Assembly: GCF_009649685.1 (NCBI RefSeq)
Contig: NZ_WJPK01000004.1
Location: forward strand, 1 to 64,000
Reading direction: 5' to 3'
Source of the DNA: Flavobacteriaceae bacterium EG-1
Lineage (GTDB): Bacteria > Bacteroidota > Bacteroidia > Flavobacteriales > Flavobacteriaceae
DNA: 64,000 nucleotides
In this document: positions 35,745 to 44,356 of the stretch, in pieces
How positions within the stretch are numbered: the first letter of the stretch is position 1
Layout: each line of letters begins with the position of its first letter
The notes under the pieces: model-generated
Told to the model about the DNA's origin: nothing
Database searches by the model: none
Seen by the model: the letters and a program-made list of their open reading frames with translations, nothing else
Position numbers and translations under genes: made by a program

Positions 35745-36983
35745 ATGAAGAATGCCGATTTATTAAAAATTGCAAACACTTTTGGAGATCCAGTTTATGT
35801 ATATGATTCTGGCAAGATAATAAGTCAATTTAAAAGACTTACAAACGCATTTAGTAATGTAAAACAATTAAGGTTAAATTATGCTACTAAAGCATTATCT
35901 AATTTAAGCATTCTGAAATTGATGAATTCTTTAGGAAGTGGATTAGATACAGTTTCTATACAAGAAGTAAAACTAGGACTGCTGGCAGGTTTTAAACCTG
36001 AATCCATAATATTTACACCTAATGGTGTTTCTTTAGAAGAAATAGAAGAAGCATCTGCTTTGGGTGTTCAAATTAATATTGATAATCTTTCAATCCTAGA
36101 ACAATTCGGAAATAAGCACCCAGATGTGCCAGTATGCGTTCGAATTAATCCACATGTAATGGCTGGTGGTAATTCGAATATCTCTGTAGGGCATATTGAT
36201 TCTAAATTTGGTATTAGTATACACCAGATTCCTCACTTGCTACGAATTGTAGAAGTAACTAAAATGAATATCAATGGTATACATATGCATACTGGTAGCG
36301 ATATACTCGATATTGATGTTTTCTTATATGCCTCTGAGATTCTCTTTGAGACAGCTAAGAACTTTAAAAATCTAGATTTTATTGACTTCGGCAGTGGTTT
36401 TAAAGTTCCATATAAAAAAGGAGATATTGAAACCAATATCGAAGAGTTCGGAAAAAAATTAACCAAACGTTTTAATGAATTCTGTACCGAATATGGTAAA
36501 GATTTGACATTAGCATTTGAACCAGGTAAATTTCTTGTTAGTGAAGCAGGACATTTTCTAGCGAAAGTTAACGTGGTAAAACAAACTACATCAACTGTTT
36601 TTGCAAGTATTGATTCTGGTTTCAATCATTTAATAAGGCCAATGCTATATGGAGCCAACCATTCTATTGTAAATATTTCAAATTCCAATGGTCGTGAGCG
36701 CTATTATTCTGTAGTTGGCTACATCTGTGAAACTGACACCTTTGGCAACAACGTTAGAATTAACGAAATATCTGAAGGCGATATTCTTTGTTTTAAAAAT
36801 GCTGGTGCTTATTGCTTTACAATGGCTAGCAACTACAATTCTAGGTTCCGTCCACCCGAAGTATTATGGCACGAAGGAAAAGCACATCTTATTAGAGAAC
36901 GAGAAACTTTTGACGACCTAATAAAAAATCAAGTAGATGTCAAGAATTTATTTGAAAAGAAAAAGGAAAAAGCGGGAGTTTAA
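35745..36983 (+). CDS. lysA: Diaminopimelate decarboxylase
   Basis: A 412-residue PLP enzyme (fold III, alanine-racemase-like barrel) that decarboxylates meso-diaminopimelate to L-lysine, the last step of lysine synthesis. The PLP lysine is in LNYATKALSN (about residue 48). HMHTGSDI and the glycine-rich FIDFGSGFKVPY bind the cofactor phosphate. FEPGKFLV, GYICETDTFG and the closing AGAYCFTMASNYNSRFRPPEVL complete the active site across the dimer. Normal length. It has its own promoter and a bidirectional terminator shared with the convergent sulfatase gene. Confidence 0.95.
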   Translation: MKNADLLKIANTFGDPVYVYDSGKIISQFKRLTNAFSNVKQLRLNYATKALSNLSILKLMNSLGSGLDTVSIQEVKLGLLAGFKPESIIFTPNGVSLEEIEEASALGVQINIDNLSILEQFGNKHPDVPVCVRINPHVMAGGNSNISVGHIDSKFGISIHQIPHLLRIVEVTKMNINGIHMHTGSDILDIDVFLYASEILFETAKNFKNLDFIDFGSGFKVPYKKGDIETNIEEFGKKLTKRFNEFCTEYGKDLTLAFEPGKFLVSEAGHFLAKVNVVKQTTSTVFASIDSGFNHLIRPMLYGANHSIVNISNSNGRERYYSVVGYICETDTFGNNVRINEISEGDILCFKNAGAYCFTMASNYNSRFRPPEVLWHEGKAHLIRERETFDDLIKNQVDVKNLFEKKKEKAGV

Positions 36984-37029
36984 AAACAAAAAAAGCGATT
37001 AAATATATTTAATCGCTTTTTTTGTTTTT
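36982..37029. terminator. Bidirectional terminator: perfect 48-nt palindrome between lysA and the sulfatase
   Basis: The halves 36982-37005 and 37006-37029 are exact reverse complements, with core GCGATTAAATA / TATTTAATCGC flanked by A7 and T7, then C/G, then A5/T5. It begins 2 bases before the lysA stop ends and serves both convergent genes. Confidence 0.92.
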
Positions 37030-37087
37030 GGTTTGATTCTTTACCGATTTAAAAAAACTCTTTGCACTATTCGTGCTATCCAAAAAA

Positions 37088-38458
37088 CTAAATTCCTCTT
37101 TCTTTTTGAACAGATTTCAACCATTCTTGGTGTAATTTAAGAAGCTCTTTTAACTTATCTGGATTGGACTTTACCAAATTATTTTTCTCTGAAATATCGT
37201 CCTCCAAATTGACTAAAAATAAATCAGGAACAATTGCCTTCTTATTATTACCCATTGGTTCTCTAACATTACCAATTAGTTTCCATGGTCCTTTTCGAAC
37301 TGCCCATTGTCCCGTAGCGTCATCATAACTTTTTAATTGCCAATGCACTACATCGTGTTGCGACTTTGTATTCTTATTAAGAATTATTGGCATTAAACTT
37401 TTTCCGTCAATCTTTTCAACAACCGTAGACCCTGTTAATTCAGCAATCGTACTAAACCAATCCATTTGTGTAGCAATCTGGTCCCGTACCTCATTTGCTG
37501 GCACCTTTTTTGGATACCGAATAATTGCGGGAACTCGAATACCACCCTCAAACAAACTAAATTTACTACCTCTATACGGACCTGCATTACCCCCACCCCA
37601 AAAAGCTCGCTCTTCTAATGAATGACCATGATCTGACTGAAAAACAATTATTGTATTTTCTGCAATCCCTTTTTCATCAAGATAATCTAGAACACTACCT
37701 ATCTTTTCGTCTGTATTTGAAAGAAAAGCAGCATACTCCTTTCGAGGTGAAGGTAAATCTTTATAATATTCTAACCATTTCGGAGCGCCTTGATATGGGT
37801 AATGAGGTGAGTTAAAAGCCCAATAAATAAAGAATGGCTTTTCCTCTTTTTGCTCTATAATTCCCTTAACCTCATCAACCATTAAGTCAGAAAAATGCTT
37901 GCCTGGTAAATAAACTTCTTGTTCATTTTTGTAAAGGTCATGTTTGTTTGGACCCGACCAATAGAAGAAATGAGAATAATTATCTATACATCCTCGTTGA
38001 TGACCAAAGAAATAGTCAAAACCCTGCCCATTTGGTAGGTTTTGTGGTCTGTGGCCTAAATGCCATTTACCAATTAGCGCCGTATTATAACCATTCTCCT
38101 TAAGCATCTCTGCCATTGTAACTTCTTCTGTAGGTAAACCATATTCCCCTTGATTATCTGCGTTTTCTGGAATAGGGACATTACCAGGAAGCCCTGCGCG
38201 TAAATTTGTTTTTCCTGTTAATAGTGCTGCCCTAGAAGGTGAACAGACTGGAGCGGCTGCATAAAACTGAGTGAATCGTACGCCCTCTTTAGCTAACCTA
38301 TCCATATTTGGCGTGTACAAATCTTTTGCTCCATAAGAATTAAGATCCATTGACCCTTGATCATCTGTAAGAATTACAATTACATTAGGCTTTTCATTTT
38401 TAAACTGCTGCGAAAACAGTAATACAGGAAATAAGAATAAAGCTATATTATATTTCAT
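37088..38458 (-). CDS. Exported sulfatase (formylglycine-dependent, S1-type)
   Basis: A 456-residue hydrolase of sulfate esters. I use ATG 38458 (MKYNIALFLFPVLLFSQQ, a clean signal peptide) rather than ATG 38470. Landmarks: metal Asp pair in VILTDDQG; the modification motif CSPSRAALLTGK with the Cys at residue 72 of this start, converted to formylglycine by a maturase not in the window; KWHLGH; and FQSDHGHS. C-terminal part ends with the usual alpha/beta subdomain. It acts outside the cytoplasm, probably on sulfated algal or animal glycans. Substrate cannot be told from the sequence, and no neighbouring glycoside hydrolases or SusCD pair support a polysaccharide locus. Confidence 0.9.
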   Translation of the reverse strand: MKYNIALFLFPVLLFSQQFKNEKPNVIVILTDDQGSMDLNSYGAKDLYTPNMDRLAKEGVRFTQFYAAAPVCSPSRAALLTGKTNLRAGLPGNVPIPENADNQGEYGLPTEEVTMAEMLKENGYNTALIGKWHLGHRPQNLPNGQGFDYFFGHQRGCIDNYSHFFYWSGPNKHDLYKNEQEVYLPGKHFSDLMVDEVKGIIEQKEEKPFFIYWAFNSPHYPYQGAPKWLEYYKDLPSPRKEYAAFLSNTDEKIGSVLDYLDEKGIAENTIIVFQSDHGHSLEERAFWGGGNAGPYRGSKFSLFEGGIRVPAIIRYPKKVPANEVRDQIATQMDWFSTIAELTGSTVVEKIDGKSLMPIILNKNTKSQHDVVHWQLKSYDDATGQWAVRKGPWKLIGNVREPMGNNKKAIVPDLFLVNLEDDISEKNNLVKSNPDKLKELLKLHQEWLKSVQKERGI

Positions 38459-38596
38459 ACTTATAAACAATTGAATTATTTTTTAATTAAAATTTCTAGT
38501 GTAAGTTATGTTTGAAGGTTCTAATGTTTCAAAAACATAATACGCTGTTAAATTACTGAACCTATATAGATTAAAATAAACATTCAGAAAAATCGT

Positions 38597-38604
38597 TAGT
38601 TTTG
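38597..38604 (+). promoter_or_regulatory. -7 promoter element of the thioredoxin-like gene
   Basis: TAGTTTTG is an exact TAnnTTTG match 40 bp before the ATG at 38645; no -33 match. Upstream (38508-38545), TTATGTTTGAA and TTCAAAAACATAA form an imperfect inverted repeat in the divergent spacer. Confidence 0.4.
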
Positions 38605-38644
38605 GTATAGAAATTGGACTAAGCCCAAGTATAAATAAAAGTAT

Positions 38645-39172
38645 ATGAATATTTTACCTCAATACACAAAAATGATGGCTATTATTGCCTGCGTTGTATT
38701 CGCATACAACGCAAGTGCGCAAGAAGTTAAATGGTTGTCTTGGAATGAAGCTGCAGAATTAGCTGCTACGGATAAAAACCCTAAAAAGGTGTTTGTAGAC
38801 ATTTATACAGATTGGTGTGGATGGTGTAAAAAAATGGACAAGGATACTTTTCAAAATGCAGAAGTTGCGGCGTACATGTCTGAGAATTATTATATGGTAA
38901 AATTGGATGGTGAAGGAAAAGAAGAAATCACCTTTAAGGGCAAAACTTTTAAGTTTGTGCCATCTGGCAGAAAAGGGTATCACGAATTTGCTGCGGCATT
39001 AATGCAAGGCAAAATGAGTTATCCGACTACAGTTTTTTTAGATGAGGATATGAATATGCTTAGCCCTGTACCTGGTTATCAAAAACCAGAACCTTTTTTG
39101 GATATCGCAAAGTACTTTGGAGAAAATATTTATAAAAGTAAAGACTGGAAAGAGTACACAAAAAGCAAATAA
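38645..39172 (+). CDS. Exported thioredoxin-like protein
   Basis: A 175-residue periplasmic protein with a signal peptide ending at NASAQ. The thioredoxin-like fold starts near residue 45 with VFVDIYTDWCGWCKKMDKDTF; the redox pair is the CGWC motif. The conserved cis-Pro loop is SYPTTVFLDEDMN. An insert around residues 95-120 (EGKEEITFKGKTFKFVPSGRKGYHEFA) is typical of thioredoxin_7/DUF255-like proteins in Bacteroidota. Probable role: thiol-disulfide reduction or protein folding in the envelope. Divergent from the sulfatase, with 186 bp between the two starts. Redox partner unknown. Confidence 0.85.
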   Translation: MNILPQYTKMMAIIACVVFAYNASAQEVKWLSWNEAAELAATDKNPKKVFVDIYTDWCGWCKKMDKDTFQNAEVAAYMSENYYMVKLDGEGKEEITFKGKTFKFVPSGRKGYHEFAAALMQGKMSYPTTVFLDEDMNMLSPVPGYQKPEPFLDIAKYFGENIYKSKDWKEYTKSK

Positions 39173-39214
39173 CAACTACTTAAAAATCAGCTTTTTGCAA
39201 GAATGGATTGATGT

Positions 39215-39930
39215 TGATCTTTGATCTTAATTAATGTCAACTTTAAGCATAACTAAGCCTCGACATTCATCATATATAACCATTTTACATTATTTTAGTA
39301 TGGGTCTTATTTTCACACTAAAGCCGTGTTTGTTTATATTATAATTAATATTCAAATAGAATTACCCTTATTAACACGCTTATTAATTGCTAACATAAAA
39401 TACTTGTTTTACAGTGATTTATTTTACAATAATCATATCTTACATGCAATTAATTGGTTTTCATTTAATTACTACACTAATATTAATGCTGATCTTTAAT
39501 CAGGTATTATGTCTGTCTAATAAATAGAGAAAAACATTAATAAACTACAAAGTTATGATTAGAAAGTAGACTATTATTGATCTAAAGATCATACATATGT
39601 AATTAAAACAATACTTGGTGGATTATTTTTGCCAATATCGATTTATTTAAATCTCGAAATATGCGTTACAACATCTTGATTTTCATCAAATTATAGATAG
39701 TTTAATTTAATTTTTAATCTAGATTATTCTATACTTCTCGAAACTATTGATCTCTATTTGATTAGGATACTTCTGTTAAAGTTGATCTTTAATACTAGAA
39801 TAAATTACCACTGAATTCAACTCTTAACAACTTCCTTTTTCACCTTTATAAATTCCAAATTTTATTTTTGAAAATCAATGGTCTGATCTTTATGGTTTTA
39901 ATAGCTATAACTTCACTAGGATCTTTAACT
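39215..39930. repeat. Dispersed TGATCTTT-type words
   Basis: Copies at 39215 (TGATCTTTGA), 39222 (TGATCTTAAT), 39490 (TGATCTTTAATCA), 39578 (TGATCTAAAGATCA, palindromic), 39748 (TGATCTCTAT), 39783 (TGATCTTTAAT), 39884 (TGATCTTTAT) and 39920 (GATCTTTAAC). Eight related words in 716 bp exceed what I would expect by chance in AT-rich DNA, but spacing is irregular. Confidence 0.4.
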
Positions 39931-39984
39931 TGCAGTAAGGATAGTTTTGAAGTTATTTATAGAATGTTATCCTCAAAAGTTTAG
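39868..39984 (+). CDS. Possible 38-residue lipoprotein-like small ORF
   Basis: Starting at TTG 39868, or the in-frame ATG 39892, it reads KINGLIFMVLIAITSLGSLTCSKDSFEV and ends at TAG 39984. A hydrophobic stretch followed by SLTCSKD looks like a Bacteroidota lipoprotein signal with Cys as lipidation site, as at the start of SusD-like or other lipoproteins. A hairpin with a short T-run (40002-40020) follows. It could be a genuine tiny lipoprotein or the decayed 5' end of a lost gene. No promoter is seen. Confidence 0.3.
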   Translation: MKINGLIFMVLIAITSLGSLTCSKDSFEVIYRMLSSKV

Positions 39985-40336
39985 TAAACACCCTTTGAAT
40001 TAAACAATAATATTGTTTTTGTAGTGCCAATTTTACTATTTTAAAATTAAGTTATTGCTAATAAAAATCACTTCATCACACTAAAAGTAGAGTACCTTAT
40101 AAAAAGGTCTTAACTGAAGATTATTTTGCGATTAAAAACCAATAAATGATAAACACTAATAGACAATTACTTATTTAGACCAAACGAAAATTATAGAACT
40201 ACCGCATATAATTGGAGCAATAAATGAGATTAAAACAATAATGACTCCATCATCAAACCATTTTAAAATGCAGACGTAATTATTCCTAATAAATGGATAG
40301 ATTGTTGTTTATTCTTTCGTAATGTAAAAAGGTTTA

Positions 40337-41821
<1,485 letters not shown>

Positions 41822-41832
41822 TTAATTGCGTG

Positions 41833-41840
41833 CAAATATA
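41833..41840 (-). promoter_or_regulatory. -7 promoter element of guaB
   Basis: TATATTTG on the minus strand, an exact TAnnTTTG match, 24 bp before the start codon. No clear -33. Confidence 0.5.
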
Positions 41841-41883
41841 GGGTTTTTTAAGCCAGTATTCACACTCCTAAAAAATCTATTAA

Positions 41884-42378
41884 CTATTGCTGTCTTCTTA
41901 ATGTTTGCGATAAAACCAATAATGCAGAAACTGCAAAAGTTACAGTCATTAATACTCCAGAAAAAATCACCACGTATTTCATCCACAATATACCAGACCA
42001 TATTAAATAAATTCCTCCAAAGGTTAATATTACTGATATAAATGGTTCAATAGTTAAAAAAAGTTTCAACTTTTTGGAGGCTTTTGTCAACCAAACCAGT
42101 CCTCCTAGAAGAAAGAAAATTAAAGACATTGAAAGAATGTGGGTATGTATAATGGTAAGCATTTGCCGGTCGCTTTTTTTAAACTTCATCTCAGCAGCTT
42201 CTTCATCATCTTCATTGCCTAAATAATTCTCTTCAATACCAGCAGGGCTATTACTATCTGTTTCTGATATAAACAATAAACCTGTAAAAAAACCTATAGA
42301 AAGCACTACCACAAAACATGCAATAAATATTTTTATTTCCCTAGGAAAAGTTAGCAGTAAACCGTTATACTGCATCAC
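41884..42378 (-). CDS. Four-helix membrane protein, function unknown
   Basis: A 164-residue inner-membrane protein with hydrophobic helices at about 17-37, 74-96, 103-125 and 130-157. An acidic loop lies between helices 1 and 2 (NEDDEEAAEMKFKKSDR). Helix 2 starts IIHTHILSMS; its two His residues (H78 and H80) could bind a metal or heme, but this is only a guess. No family is recognised. Its start overlaps the stop of the FMN-binding gene by 4 bp (ATGA), so the two are translationally coupled and their products probably work together in the membrane. Confidence 0.7.
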   Translation of the reverse strand: MMQYNGLLLTFPREIKIFIACFVVVLSIGFFTGLLFISETDSNSPAGIEENYLGNEDDEEAAEMKFKKSDRQMLTIIHTHILSMSLIFFLLGGLVWLTKASKKLKLFLTIEPFISVILTFGGIYLIWSGILWMKYVVIFSGVLMTVTFAVSALLVLSQTLRRQQ

Positions 42379-42911
42379 AGTATATTCTTTTCTTGTAAGA
42401 CACCAACAGTCTGAAGTAGATTATCTATTGCTGTAGTCATTGAACGAACAGAAATTGTAGCACCAGAAATACCATCAATATTCGTTTCAAAATTAACACG
42501 GTCTTTTCCTGTTTTACCAAAAAATTGTTTTAGCCACCTTTTACTTCCTATTTCACCACCATATTCTTCTCGATATATTAATACTTTAGAATTCACAATT
42601 TCAAGTTGACTATTAAAAAGTACTAGATAGTCAAATTTAGCTGTCTTACTAGCGGCTTGGTCTACAAAAACATAACCTAATAAATTATCATTTTTATAAA
42701 CCGAATTAAAGTTATTCTCAGTAATTTTCGAAGGCAGTTCTGCATTTAATTGCTCATCAACAATGATTGATTTGAAGGACATGTCGGAAACTTCAAAAGT
42801 TCGCTCTACTTCCTTAACTACTCTTTTTTCAACTTTTTTGGGCAAACCGAAACCGAGTAATAAAAAGGTTGATAATAATAAAACACCGTATGTTGGTTTA
42901 AACAAATGCAT
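42375..42911 (-). CDS. FMN-binding domain protein (covalent flavin type)
   Basis: A 178-residue protein with an N-terminal hydrophobic segment (TYGVLLLSTFLLLGFGL) that is a signal or anchor. The remainder is an FMN_bind domain like that of NqrC/RnfG. The motif DGISGATIS (residues 146-154) matches the D-x-x-S/T-G-A-T/S target of the flavin transferase ApbE, which would attach FMN to T152. The protein is expected to face the periplasm and carry electrons. Coupled by a 4-bp overlap to the four-helix membrane protein, and 94 bp downstream of a porin gene. ApbE is not in the window. The electron donor and acceptor are unknown. Confidence 0.8.
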   Translation of the reverse strand: MHLFKPTYGVLLLSTFLLLGFGLPKKVEKRVVKEVERTFEVSDMSFKSIIVDEQLNAELPSKITENNFNSVYKNDNLLGYVFVDQAASKTAKFDYLVLFNSQLEIVNSKVLIYREEYGGEIGSKRWLKQFFGKTGKDRVNFETNIDGISGATISVRSMTTAIDNLLQTVGVLQEKNIL

Positions 42912-42915
42912 AAGG

Positions 42916-42923
42916 CAAATATA
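42916..42923 (-). promoter_or_regulatory. -7 box immediately before the FMN-binding gene
   Basis: TATATTTG on the minus strand ends 4 bp before the ATG at 42911. If used, the transcript would be practically leaderless. No -33 match. Confidence 0.35.
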
Positions 42924-43005
42924 GCTATTTGGAATTAATCTTAATAAAGATGAAATCGATTTTTCTAAAAATCCTTAGCACCACTTAAATTTAGTAAGCC
43001 TAATT

Positions 43006-44184
43006 TTAAAACCAAACCCCTATTCCAAAATTCAATTGATTATCAACATCACTACCATTAAGCGCATTGCTTTTAAACTGATAATCTCCTTTTAGCACAA
43101 CTCCTGGCGCAATATGATACGAAAGACCTGTGGTAACATCGGTTCTATCATACAATGGATTTTGCTCTAAGTCACCAGCAGTATCAGCATGTGTGTCATA
43201 ATTTTCAAATCTTGCAAAAACAAATAATTTTTGCTTTTTATTTGCAGTTAATAGATTATATGATCCTTCAACATAATACCCCATTAATGCACTACCTAAA
43301 TCCTTACCAGTTAAAATGTTATAAGCGTCGGTATCTGAAAGTGAATTGTAAATAAATTGACCTCTAGCAGCAAAACGTTGATAGGCATATCTTGCATCTA
43401 AACCAAACATAGAAACGCCAATATTTGACCCTTCGAGCACTTCAAACTCATCAGACGCTTGGGTTTGTCCAAAATATGTTGACAGTCCTAAACGAAGACC
43501 TGCGATACCATAATAGTCTAATTTCGCCGAAAAAGTTGGACTATCCATAGTTGAAAGTGCTCCACTTTGTCTACCGGATCGCAATCCATCTGAACCCTGA
43601 AGCAACCCTGAAATACCACCAAGCCCATCAGCCTCTATTGTTTTAAATCCGTTAAAAACATAAGCTTGATATCCTAAAGACAAATCATTAAAATTACCAC
43701 TTACGCCTACTCCAATTTCACGCCATGTAGTTGGCACTATATACCTATCAACAGAAGGCCTATCTGTGCCATTAAAAGTGGTTGGCTCATGAAACTCATT
43801 GATTATTCCCATTGGAACAAGCATTAATCCACCACGCAAGTTCACGTTATTTGCTACATTGTAGTTTACAAATGCTTGTTCTATTACTAATAACCGAATA
43901 TGTTCCATTTCAACCTCCGTCACAAATTGTGCTTTTTCGTTAAAACGATATCCGAATAACAAAACCATTCTGGGTATGTCCAATGTGGCATTATCACTCT
44001 CTGGCTGATTATAAGCAATCTCAGCATATGCACTAACGGTTACCGTTGAGGCGTAATTACCAGAAAGAAGACGTTGAGCACTATTTAACTGACTTTGTGG
44101 ATTTAAAGCTATTGAATCTATTTTTGTCTGCGCAAATACAAAAGAAGAAACTAGTAAAAATGATAGAAAAATTGCTTTCCGCAT
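43006..44184 (-). CDS. Outer-membrane porin-like protein
   Basis: A 392-residue exported protein with a signal peptide ending at SSFVFAQ. The body alternates aromatic-rich amphipathic strands (VTVSAYAEIAYNQPES, MVLLFGYRFNEKAQFVTEVEMEHI, LRLGLSTYFGQTQ) and ends GIGVWF with a terminal Phe, so it is a beta-barrel. The segment GGLMLVPMGIINEFHEPTTFNGTDRPSVDRYIVPTTWREIGVGVSG resembles phosphate-selective porin O/P-like proteins. It has a strong promoter at 44211-44242. The FMN-binding and membrane genes follow, so it may feed the same envelope function. Transported solute unknown. Confidence 0.8.
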   Translation of the reverse strand: MRKAIFLSFLLVSSFVFAQTKIDSIALNPQSQLNSAQRLLSGNYASTVTVSAYAEIAYNQPESDNATLDIPRMVLLFGYRFNEKAQFVTEVEMEHIRLLVIEQAFVNYNVANNVNLRGGLMLVPMGIINEFHEPTTFNGTDRPSVDRYIVPTTWREIGVGVSGNFNDLSLGYQAYVFNGFKTIEADGLGGISGLLQGSDGLRSGRQSGALSTMDSPTFSAKLDYYGIAGLRLGLSTYFGQTQASDEFEVLEGSNIGVSMFGLDARYAYQRFAARGQFIYNSLSDTDAYNILTGKDLGSALMGYYVEGSYNLLTANKKQKLFVFARFENYDTHADTAGDLEQNPLYDRTDVTTGLSYHIAPGVVLKGDYQFKSNALNGSDVDNQLNFGIGVWF

Positions 44185-44210
44185 TTTGGTCGATTGTTTT
44201 AAATAAGCTG

Positions 44211-44242
44211 CAAATATAAAGTCAGTTTTAAGATTCTCAAAA
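44211..44242 (-). promoter_or_regulatory. Promoter of the porin gene
   Basis: On the minus strand TTTTG (44238-44242), a 19-nt spacer, then TATATTTG (44211-44218). A full match to the flavobacterial consensus, leaving a leader of about 23 nt. Confidence 0.7.
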
Positions 44243-44301
44243 GTTTATTTAAATTAAATCTAAATAAAGATGAAGATTTAACTTTTCTTCCCTCTTAAAT
44301 A

Positions 44302-44337
44302 AAAAAAATCGACCTCTAAAATGAGGTCGATTTTTTT
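44302..44337 (-). terminator. Terminator of the nrdBA operon
   Basis: ATCGACCTC / GAGGTCGAT with loop TAAAAT, flanked by A7 and T7 so that it works in both directions. It lies 20 bp after the nrdA stop. Confidence 0.92.
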
Positions 44338-44356
44338 ATTAATTTATTATGATATG

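Larger units (their letters stand above)
39173..40336. other. 1.16-kb intergenic region with repeated TGATCTTT words
   Basis: The longest gene-poor stretch here, very AT-rich. It holds the word cluster at 39215-39930, one 38-codon lipoprotein-like ORF at 39868, a hairpin AAACAAT-AAT-ATTGTTT at 40002-40018, and a minus-strand open segment next to guaB (about 40190-40320) without a start codon. I find no tRNA, no rRNA and no intact longer ORF. Confidence 0.5.

Noticed and set aside
37088-39172. Sulfatase and neighbouring thioredoxin gene as part of a polysaccharide-utilisation locus
   Set aside because: No SusC/SusD pair, glycoside hydrolase or regulator is adjacent.
39967-39976. TTATCCTCA as a DnaA box and hence a possible origin
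   Set aside because: A single imperfect box, with no cluster and no origin-associated genes in this part of the window.
40190-40320. Minus-strand open segment after guaB reading KWFDDGVIIVLISFIAPII
   Set aside because: About 44 codons without an ATG, GTG or TTG in a suitable place. Hydrophobic runs arise easily in AT-rich DNA.
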